64,000 bases of DNA. Origin: Dryocosmus kuriphilus. Taxonomy: Eukaryota; Arthropoda; Insecta; Hymenoptera; Cynipidae. The notes under the pieces are model-generated. The model saw nothing but the letters and a program-made list of their open reading frames with translations. It made no database searches and was not told the origin of the DNA. This document shows, piece by piece, positions 46,301 through 58,300 of the stretch (position 1 is the first letter of the stretch; the number at the start of each line of letters is the position of its first letter). Position numbers and translations under genes: made by a program. Where the stretch lies: NCBI GenBank assembly GCA_038277395.1, contig CM076191.1:32077936-32141935 (forward strand). The letters run 5' to 3'.

Positions 46301-49300
46301 TGTTAGTCACAAAATCGAAATTGTCTATCTTCTTTGAAAATGCCTTGCTAAATGAAACTGATACATTTAAAAAAAGTTATAAATTTTAAAATTAATTTTA
46401 GAAATTGTTTATTGTTAATTAATTTTTTTTTGTTGACAAAGTGACACCAGATAGTGCTAATGAACCGCTAGTAAATATCTCATGTTTAGAAAGCAGTCTT
46501 TATTGAATTTCTCAGCTAATCAGAATATAAGGGTATGGTATTTTTAAAAGTTATAAGACTGGTTTTTGGATAAATTATTAAATGTAATATGTCCTAAAAT
46601 AGCACACGAACAAGTTGTGTTTTATTTTGGGAAAAGCAGATTTATTTCTTTTTATTGTAGTTTTTGGGTGATATGAGTTGCTTTTTGAAAAAATCTGTTT
46701 AAGCATTTTGAGAGCACTAATTGAGTACTAATTAATTACGCATTGATAAATTTGATGGCATTATTTGTTCATCTATTTCTCGATGTGGTCATGCCAGCTT
46801 AACGTTATAAGTCAGCAAAGCCATGCTTTTTTTTTAAATCAAAAAGTAAAAAATTTGTGAATGTGGTATAAAATTAGTCCTAAATAAGTACTAAATTTTG
46901 ACAGGTTTAAAACTTCGTTTTGACAAAATGGTTATTTTTCTACAATCAAATATAAATAATCTATATAAGCCGGAAAACGCACTTTTATTGTGTAAAATTA
47001 GTGTCATCGCTAAGTATACTTCTTGAGTACTGTGTTGTAACACTTAATAAATACTTCATACCATTTCCCATCTTTGTGTCACGGATTACACGGAAATTTT
47101 TGAGTGTCCTGGTTTTTCGCCCGACCCATCTGGTAACCCTATGTTACATACATTAACCGAAAAGAAATATAGTCTTCTGTCGACACGATATTTACACACT
47201 CACGTGAATAGAATCTATATTCTTTCGTTGACGTCATTTTTCTACTCCCTAGGGACTAGAAAGTACATTCTACTCATACCGCTCGAAAAGCGAGATTGTA
47301 AGATCTCTCTACAGGCATGAGAAAGAGCCGAAATCATGGGGGTGTTATACAAAAATAGTTTTTGTTACTCTTTGAAATTTTTGAAAATATTGAAAATCTT
47401 GTAACTTCTTTAATTTATATCGAATTTAAGGGGGGATTTTTTAATTGCATTTTCTTTTAGCATAACATTTCAAAAATATTCTCTCAAAATTTCATAAAAA
47501 TCCGAGCATTATTTACGGAGATAAACCATTTTAAGCGAAGCAGCTTCGAGCCAATTTCAGGTACTTTCAGGTACGTTTTAAATTTTAAATGCGTTTTTAT
47601 CAAAACGACGTTTTTAAATCTGGCCCTGCGATATCTCAAGAACGGGCTGTCCGATCGTTACAAAATTTTAAACAGTTATTTAAGATATCAGCCTTCTCCG
47701 ACTGAATGATCGTTTTTTTTTTTATTTTGAATTTTTTTTATAGTCGAAAAACGAGCATTTTTTTAGCGAAAAATGAATTTTGAATTTCAAAGTCCGACAT
47801 TTTGTAAAAAATTGATATATCTGCAATTAGAATCGTTCAATTCATTCCTGCACATGTTAACTAAAGGATGCCGTTCGATTTTTTGGTTTCAAATGATACA
47901 GTGCGGCACAATTAGGGGGCCCGTTTTGTGCCTTTTTTTTTTGACATTCGGCAGATTAGCTGTAACTCGCTTATTTTTCAACATAGTTACACGAAAAAAT
48001 TTATGAAAGTACTTTCAATGTATGAAAATCAAGTGCTCTAATGCCTGTAAGAAAAAAATAAACCTGACTTTAAAAAAAAATTGCAAATTATGCCCTTTTT
48101 TACCTCCCAAGGTACTATCCCCCTTAGAAATGCCATTAAGATAATTTGCAAGTCTTTTTGTCATCTACCAGAGACTTTGACAAACGAGTTTTTAATTTTT
48201 GTTGGATTAACATGGTTAACGAACTTGTCCTTAATTTTGGGACCCTTAAAAAGTATATTGAAGGCTGCTTCGATCTGATAAATCCTTCCAAATTTAGTGT
48301 GTCAACAAAATTCAGTTAACCAAACAGACAGACAGACAGACACCGACAAAATTTGATGATTTTCGGACTTCATGAGTGAACACAAAGATCTGTTAAAAAT
48401 GAGAGATGGAAAATTTGAAGGATTTCAATACACTCTGTTGAATGATAATGTCAAAATGTCGATTTATCACAACAGAGAGTTATCATCTATATAAAACCAT
48501 ATATGTGTTCGGCGCTACTCGACTTTCCCCTAAATAGAAAAAAAACGTCTTTTTGCAAAGTTTTAACATATTTTGGCTTTGCAGAGTATCAACAAATTTT
48601 TTAATTGTAATGAAACTTTACAATTTCATTCTTTGTCAGTATGTAATGCTATATCCTATATTTACGCTTCCTTAAATAAATTCTGAATCATCCGAGATAA
48701 ATTGAAATTTAATTCTCCGATGATTATGCTTTGCTTCAAATTATTGAAGAGAAACGTCAGTTTATTGATAGAATGAGTATAATTAAGAGAGAATGTTATT
48801 AATCTTGGGTTAAGACACTCGGCATGCAGCTCAAAAGTTTCAAACAATAGGAGCGAAATGTGCACAATGCAGATTTATTAAAACATAATTATGATCCCTT
48901 TTGCCTTTTAATTTCAAAGTTCTAAAGATTTTCCTGTCCTTGCAAGATGGAATAATTTATTTATTCTTAAATTGCAAAAATTAACTGATGTAATTATTTT
49001 TGATGTTAATGTTTTTGATCTACTGGTGGTGAATTAAAGCTCGATGAGGTAAAATTATTTAGTTTATGAAAAAATTCTCTCTAGCACCGCTGGGAACTGA
49101 TGTAATTTAAGTAATACAACTGAATTAATTTAGACATTGATTTTTTTTTAATTGCTTAAAAATCATTGCATGAAACATAAGTTTAAAAATGTTACGATTT
49201 TCTAATTTCCGGAGAGGGTTTTGTCTTCAAAACTAGGAAGAAAGACACCAAAGCAGACGGTTAGACAAAACTAAAACTTTAGTTAGCAGAACTCGTTACT

Positions 49301-52300
49301 TCTTGAAAAGTTTTACACAAGCGAACCTTTTCTTGACCATCGCGAGGAGGTGTAATGCGAAATTGCCTTCTTAGCTTCTCAGGCTCTTTGTAGGTCTCAA
49401 AGAACTTAAATTTGTTTGAGATGTCGGAGGTCTCGACCTGCACCTCCTCAGTTGTGTCCGTACTGCGCACCACATCGTCCGAAACTTGACGGACCATGAA
49501 CGCCTTCATATACACGTACACTTTTATGATACTGCCACGCAGTGTTATTGATTAGATACTTTTAAAAAGTATCTGCTTAGTTAGAAAGTTACCTCCTCAA
49601 AATATGGAGACTAGAGGGCGGATACAGAGTCACGACAAAAATTATGAATCATGATTATTTTATATTCATAAATGTGCATAAATCTATTGCCCGCCCTCTA
49701 TTGAAAGAATTTTTTTATTCACAAGAGTCTTCAACCATTGGAGAAAAAAAATAATCAGTCGAAACTATTTTTATATGTAATTATTTAATTTTTATAAAAT
49801 CGATCTGAATTTTTTGAGATTGGATTCGGTTTTGGAATTTTAAAAAACTTACGTCTCTGGCTCTTCGAGGTGTTTCTGCGTTACTTTTTGGGTTGACTGG
49901 CGTAACCGGTCTTCCAGTTTTCGCTGCTGTCGCATCCAATTCCAAAAAAGAGTGAACGAGATTTCCTACTTATGCCTGTTTAAATTAGAAAACTTTGTGT
50001 TAAGATTTTTAATTATAAGGTTTCAAGTTATGGCAAGAGTCACTATGAAAAAATACTAAGGGATTTTTGGCGCAAATGACTCAAAAATTGCTTATGGCTA
50101 TTTGAATTTTTTATAAAATTTTTTTTTAGATTTTATGGATTTAGATACAAATGAGAAAAACTAAATTACTTGAAGTTGTCTGCGAGCTGTCGCGAGCAAC
50201 TCACCCCTCCAGAAATGTCCCGTTATCTTGACCCGGGCCTACATAATATATGTCAACTCACTCCTCTCTCCTTTCCAAAAGCTGCCCTTTAAAATGCCCT
50301 ATCCTCTTGACTCAGCCCTTCAAAATACCTGTCGCTGCCCCCCCCCCCCCCCCCCCCCCCCCCAATTAACCAGTCTGTCAAAACAACGTTATAGAAGGTG
50401 AAAATAAAGACGAAAACGATTAAATGAAGTTTTTCGCATTTTTCTCGAAATCCGTTACATTTACAGTAAAATGTTTCACGCAAGACGGTTGTATTTTTCA
50501 AGATCTATCCAAAGCCAATATTTTCGAGATATTAAAAAAAAAAAAAATCTGCCCGCTTCGCGGGCACATTCTCGTCGCGCGCTTCGCGCGAAGTATGAGC
50601 GCGCCTAGGGCGCGTGTCTATTGGCACTCGCGCTTCGCGCTCGATAGATTAGTCACCTCGCGCTACGCGCTCGGTGTTTATGGATCGTATAAACCTTTAA
50701 ACTAAAAATTACAAAAGAAGTTATTTTACTTCAGGCTCTATCGCCCTTAAGGAATACATTCTCATCATGACACTCGCGCTTCGCGCTCGATAATTACATT
50801 TTTTAAAACGCATTGTAGATTGGTAAAGTTTTTTAGTGATTTTCCAAATTTTCACAATAGAGGATTTCGATTCTTAAAAGTAAAACGATGAGTCTCAATG
50901 AATAAATTTTGTAGCTCTTTCCAAGGTGAACAATTCTGCTTGTTAATATTTTCTCATATCTTGCACAGTTTTGCTGAAAAGTGGTTTGCTTTATATTTCA
51001 TACAATATTTCACGAATAACTCAAAAACTACGCGTCTGATCAAAAAAATGATAGAAAGCAAATTTGTAGACCTTTTTGAGGCGAACAATTTTGTTTATTA
51101 TTATTTTTCCGTATCTTCCATAATTTGGCGGGAAATTCGAAATTTTTCATTTTTAATAACGTTTTATCGATTAAAACAAAAACCGTGCATTTTATCAAAA
51201 AATGGTTGAAACAAAATTTGTAGATCTTTTTAAATTGAACAACTTTGTTCTTTACCATTTTTTTGTATCTTGAATATTTTGTCGGGAAACCACAGTTTTT
51301 TAATTTTAAGAGCGTTTTCTTGATTAAAACAAAAACCGTTCATTTTATCGAAAAACGGTTAAGACAAAATTTGCAGATTTTTTTGAGATGAACAATTTTA
51401 CTTTCTTACGTTTTTTTTGGATCTCTCATAGTTTAGTCGGAAAATGAATTTCTTGATTTTGTGTAAACCGTTTTTGATGGATAAAACCATAACCGTTGGT
51501 CAAAAACCGCTGGTTAACGAACTCGTCCTTTCTTTTTGGACCTTAAAGTAGTGTGCCAACGCGCAATCCAATCCGATTAGTCCTTCGAAAGTTATCGTGG
51601 GAACAGACTCCAACGACAACGACAACGACGACGACGACACTGACAGACACCGTCGTAAAAACCGTTTTCTCGGATTCAGGAGGTCTCAAAACGTGGAGAT
51701 TTCATGAAATCCGCGAAAGTCAAGTTTTGCATAAATCTAATACCTTCTCTGATGAGAATGTAAAAAGAAAATTAAAAAAAATTCTGACAGGCGTACAACA
51801 TTTTTACATTCTCATCAGAGAAGGTATTAGATTTATGTAAAATTTGACTTTCGCGGATTTCATGAAATCTTCACGTTTTGCGACCTCCTGAATTCGAAAA
51901 AAAAAAAAACGGTTTTTACGACGGTGTCTGTCTGTCTGTTGTCGTCGTCGTCTTTGTTGTTATCGTGTCGTAGTCTGTTCCCACGATAACTTTCGAAGGA
52001 CTAATCGGATTGGATTGCGCTTTGGTACACTTCTTTAAGGGGTAAAAAGAAAGGACGAGTTCGTTAACCAGCGGTTTTTGGCCAACGGTTATGGTTTTAT
52101 CCATCAAAAACGGTTTTCATAAAATCAAAAAATCCATTTTCCGGCTAAACTATGAGAGATACAAGAAAAATGTAAGAAAGTAAAATTGTTCACTTCAAAA
52201 AAATCGACAAATTTTGTATTAACCGTTTTTTGATAAAATGAACGGTTTTTGTTTTAATCAAGAAAACGCCATTAAAATTAAAAAACTCTGGTTTCCCGCT

Positions 52301-55300
52301 AAAATATTCAAGATACAAAAAAATGGTAAAATAGCTTCAAAAGATGATATCAAAATTTAAAACGTGCTTGTCTTTCTTAAATTTGAAATCTGTGAAATTT
52401 TGCTCATAATAAATAACAATTCAAAAGTTAAAACTCTTATTTTTTTCAATCTAATCTAAGGGGTAGAGGTGTGACTTCAAGCATTTCTGTGACTATTCAC
52501 AGGGGTGCTTTTCCGCTCCCCGTAAAACACTGGAAAGGAGCAGGGGTGTGACTTCAAGTATTTCTGTGACCTGGTACAGAGAAATAGATATACTATATCA
52601 GTGCGTACATGTATGTTTTTACATTCTCATCAGAGAAGGTATTAGATTTATGCAAAATTTGACTTTCGCGGATTTCATGAAATCTCCACGTTTTAAGACC
52701 TCCTGAATCCGAAAAAATGGTTTTTACGACCGTGTCTGTCTGTCTGTTGGCGTTGTCGTCGTTGTTGTCGTCGTTGTCGTTGTTGTCGTCGTTGTCGTCT
52801 GTTCCCACGATAACTTTCGAAGGACTAATCGGATTGGATTGCGCTTTGGCACACTACTTTAAGGTCCAAAAAGAAAGGACGAGTTCGTTAACCAGCGGTT
52901 TTTGACCAACGGTTATGGTTTTAGCCATCAAAAACGGTTTACACAAAATCAAGAAATTCATTTTCCGACTAAACTATGAGAGATACAAAAAAAACGTAAG
53001 AAAGTAAAATTGTTCATCTCAAAAAAATCTACAAATTTTGTCTTAACCGTTTTTCGATAAAATGAACGGTTTTTGTTTTAATCAAGAAAACGCTCTTAAA
53101 ATTAAAAAACTGTGGTTTCCCACCAAAATATTCAAGATACAAAAAAATGGTAAAGAACAAAGTTGTTCAATTTAAAAAGATCTACAAATTTTGTTTCAAC
53201 CATTTTTTGATAAAATGCACGGTTTTTGTTTTAATCGATAAAACGTTATTAAAAATTAAAAATTTCAAATTTCCCGCCAAACTATGAAGGATACGGAAAA
53301 ATAATAAGAAACAAAGTTGTTCACCTCAAAAAGATCTACAAATTTGCTCTCTACCATTTTTTTGAGCAGACGCGTATTTTTTGAGTTATTCGTGAAATAC
53401 GTTATGAAATATAAAGAAAACCACTTTTCAGCAAAACTATGCAAGATATGAGAAAATATTAACAAGCAGAATTGTTCACCTTGGAAAGAGCTACAAAATT
53501 TATTTATTTGACTCATCGTTTTACTTTTAAGAATCGAAATCCTCTATTGTGAAATTTGGAAAATCACTAAAAAACTTTACCAATTTTTTGTGTTTCGAAT
53601 TAACCTTTTTTTCAAAATTTAACTGTTACGTTTTTCATCAGGAGTTCATTTTTTAAACTGGAAATTTAACTATTTTTTTGGGAAATTCAAGGGTTTTTTA
53701 AAAATTAATTTTTGTTTCAAAAAGCATGTTTTTTGGTTCAAATTACAACCTTTTTTGGTTCAAAATTAACCTTTTTTCTCAAAACTTAGCTGTTACATTT
53801 TTGTTCAGAGTTCATTTTTTTAAGTCGGAATTTAAACTATTTTCTTTTTTAAGTTCAAGGATTTTGTTAAAAATTTATCCTTGGTTGAAATATCATTTTT
53901 TACATTCTCATCAGAGAAGGTATTAGATTTATGCAAAAATTGACTTTCGCGGATTTCATGAAATCTCCACGTTTTAAGACCTCCTGAATCCGAAAAAATG
54001 GTTTTTACGACCGTGTCTGTCTGTCTGTTGGCGTTGTCGTCGTTGTTGTCGTCGTTGTCGTCTGTTCCCACGATAACTTTCGAAGGACTAATCGGATTGG
54101 ATTGCGCTTTGGCGCACTACTTTAAGGTCCAAAAAGAAAGGACGAGTTCGTTAACCAGCGGTTTTTGACCAACGGTTATGGTTTTATCCATCAAAAACGG
54201 TTTACACAAAATCAAGAAATTCATTTTCCGACTAAACTATGAGATACAAAAAAAACGTAAGAAAGTAAAATTGTTCATCTCAAAAAAATCTACAAATTTT
54301 GTCTTAACCGTTTTTCGATAAAATGAACGGTTTTTGTTTTAATCAAGAAAACGCTCTTAAAATTAAAAAACTGTGGTTTCCCGCCAAAATATTCAAGATA
54401 CAAAAAAATGGTATAGAACAAAGTTGTTCAATTTAAAAAGATCTACAAATTTTGTTTCAACCATTTTTTGATAAAATGCACGGTTTTTGTTTTAATCGAT
54501 AAAACGTTATTAAAAATGAAAAATTTCAAATTTCCCGCCAAATTATGGAAGATACGGAAAAATAATAATAAACAAAATTGTTCGCCTCAAAAAGGACTAC
54601 AAATTTGCTTTCTATCATTTTTTTGATCAGATGCGTAGTTTTTGAGTTATTCGTGAAATATTGTATGAAATATAAAGCCAACCACTTTTCAGCAAAACTG
54701 TGCAAGATATGAGAAAATATTAACAAGCAGAATTGTTCACCTTGGAAAGAGCTACAAAATTTATTCGTTAAGACTCATCGTTTTACTTTTAAGAATCGAA
54801 ATCCTCTATTGTGAAAATTTGGAAAATCACTAAAAAACTTTACCAATCTACAATGCGTTTTAAAAAATGTAATTATCGAGCGCGAAGCGCGAGTGTCATG
54901 ATGAGAATGTATTCCTTAAGGGCGATAGAGCCTTAAGTAAAATAATTTCTTTTGGAATTTTTAATTTTAAGGTTTATACCATCCAGAAACACCGAGCGCG
55001 TAGCGCGAGGTGAATAATCTATCGAGCGCGAAGCGCGAATCTAATTTTGAGCGCTAAGCGCGAGTGCCAACAGACGCGCGCCCCAGGCGCGCTCATACTT
55101 CGCGCGAAGCGCGCGATGAGAATGTGCCCGCGAAGCGGGCAGATTTTTTTTACTTGAAAAACTATCACTCTAGAAAAAGTTGTATATAACATAAAAGATT
55201 TACTTTTTATGCTCGACAACTTTCGTTTAAAACTTTTTTTGCTCAAACCAAAGGTTTTAAAAATAGAAGCGGAGAAATGCAAAAAAAAAACTTTTTTGGG

Positions 55301-58300
55301 GCTTTTGATCTTGAAAATAAAAAATAAATTAATAAAATCCATTTTTTAATATAAAAAAGATATTTCAAGAAGAATCAGATAGCTAAAGACTGATGGATGC
55401 TAAAAATCCAAAATTGATATATAGGTTTTTTTTTTTAGTAAATTCATCCTTATAGTTAAGATTTTAATAAAAATAATTATCTTTTTCAACCAGCCCCCCC
55501 CCCCCCCTTGATGTTTCATTTTTGGGTGGAAAAGAAGATATTTAAAAAAGAAACTAAGCTAAAAAATGAAAATTCGATAAAGCCGCGATTCTAGACAATC
55601 ACCGGATAAATGATCACAAACATAGTTTTCTATAAATAAAATATATTAAAAATAATTGATCCAGAAGTTTATCGACTTTTAGTTAAGTAATTAGCATTAA
55701 TAATTAGTTTCAATTATTATCATCAACAAGTTTCTGTTTTTGACCCTAATATCATTTCATTGACACACCGCTAAGTGTTCCACTTTTCCATTGCCAAAAA
55801 TCTAGGCATCTCTTCTGTTTCATTAATCCTTTTTTAAATATTGGTTTCTCAATCTACGTTTTTATCGAGATTTTATATAAGATTCAGTAAATAAATATGT
55901 TTAAAAGCAGTTAAGTATTACCTGCTGCTATGACTTCTTCATCAGGCTTTTCCTGTTTAGGTTTGCTATCATTTTCATCGTCCGAAGCTGAAATTGGCTC
56001 GCCTTTTTCGAACTTTTCTTTGATTGAACGTGCATTTGTCGCGTGCTGAATTTCTTCAACAGCATTTATCTTTGTCACGCGCTCACTGTCTGCTACTGCT
56101 TGCTGATACATCTCTTTCATTTTTCCTTGCTTGCCCTGCAAAATAAACAGATTCATCCATTTAGTTCTTTTTTACACATCAAAATAAACTTTTAATTTAA
56201 ACTGATAAATCAGTTCGAGATCAAAAAGAGCCAAAAATTGTTCAAATAAATCTTAACTCTTCCGCTTTCTGAATCAATAAAACAAAATAATTTATCGCGA
56301 GGTTAATGTAATGTTTTTTTTTTACAGTTTGTTTCTAAAATATCAGGGTTGCTACAAAATCCCAATTTCAAAACTCCTTGCCATTCCCTGATCAATTTTT
56401 TGTTTTCCCTGACCGCCATAAACTTCCGCTTATCGAAAATTCCGTGACTTTTCAGGTTTCCTCTGATTTTCCCGGATCATAATAAAATTCCCTGATTTTA
56501 TAGAATTCTCTTATCTATAGCAATCCTGAATAATAAAATCGTAATCACATTTATAAGCCGGTATTTTGAAGCTTGTTACAAATTATTGTAGAAAATATAA
56601 AGGTAATAATACGAAATGAACTTATTGGAATTTCTTTTTGATGAATACTAAAAAAAATGATGAAAAATTTGTTAATCGATTTTACCATAAAAAGTCGCGA
56701 TCGAATGCCCGCGATTTCTTCTTTTCTTGCTTCCCGTTGCGATTCACGTCTGCCTTGCTGACTCGTGGTTTCCCATCGATTCTTCATGTCGCCCATCTTT
56801 GTGAAGCTAATGGGACGCTCTCGAGCTCCTCGTTTTGCCCTGATGATTTCTGTTTCCACTTCTAAGTTCATAAAAAAGATACAACAAGATCAGAAGAAAG
56901 TGTGACGTAATAAAAAGTGAGGAAAAATCATTAACCTTTTTTATTCTACCAATCATACATTTGCTATGCAATCTTTCTTCAATTTTTGCTCTATCAGTTT
57001 AAGTATCTTTAAAAAAATCTACAACTTATTCTATTTTACTTCATATTCACTGATTATCTACCAACAAGACGTTTTTTTTAAAGATAACTTTTTCAAAATT
57101 TGTTCACCTTCCAATGTTTAACAGATTATCTGAACTTTTTTCTTATTTTCCCCTTTTCCTTTCTTTTTCTCCACATTGGTTTGCAAGTGCAATAATTTCA
57201 CCTTCAAACCTTTTTATTCCTTGGATTAGAATTCATTTGCCCTTATTCTCAATTTATTAAAATGATTTAATTACTTGCGTCGACTCAACAATATTTTTGT
57301 CTTTATTAAATTATTAACCTGGGAACAGATCTGGTTGAATTGACGAAATTTGTTGGTTAATTTAACCATAATTTTAGTTATTATTTTTGTTTTGTTTTTA
57401 TAATTTAATAATTCCCCATTGAAATATTTAATATTGTTTGGTTTGCAATTATAATTAATTAAAATTGTATAATTTGAAATTAAAGCATTTCATAATAATT
57501 AAAGAATCTCAAACTAAAAACATCCCAAATAAAAAATTGCAAATTGAAATTTTCAAAATAGAACAATTTCAAATTTATATCGTTTAAAAATGGTAAAAAT
57601 TTGAATTAAAAATGGTTTATAATATACAGGGTGTCCCTCCACATGTGTACCAACTGGTAATGGCGAATAGACAATAAAAAATAAGAAAAAAAAACTCAAA
57701 TACAAAAATGGTAGTCTGTCCGTTGTTTGAAAAAACTACAGAGCAACAAAGTTCCGTGTACCATACGTGTGTGGCCGCGTTTAGCGTATGTGCCGATCCG
57801 AGCCAATCTGAGCGGTGGCATCCGCCTTCTCTAGCTCGGATTGGCTCGGATCGGTACATTGTTGCTAACCACCCACTATTTTTGTATTTGAGTTTTTGTC
57901 TTATTTTTTTATTGTCTATCAGCCATTAACAGTTGGCATACATGGGGTGGGACACCCTGTATAAAGGTACGTCTGCCTGGCCCATTAGAGTTTTTATGTT
58001 GTTTAAATAATGCAATTTTATCAATTTTATTTTAGCCAGGGCACTGTAGACGTGTTCGCAGTTACACTTAAGTTGAAAATCAATAAAATTGCACTATTTA
58101 AACAAAGTAAAAACTCAAACGGGACAGACATACGTCCCTTTATATATTTTAAAACATTTTTCAACATTTCAGCACAATATTTATATTTTTCAAATTATGA
58201 ATCCGCCGAATACAGTGGACTACTTTCATAAATCCATGTTTATAACAGTTAATTTAGCCAGAATAAAATTTCTGGTTATTCTTTTTAAATAAAACTACTC

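Noticed and set aside
57617..57929. Open frames on both strands
   Set aside because: They lie across the MITE palindrome and are complementary artefacts.
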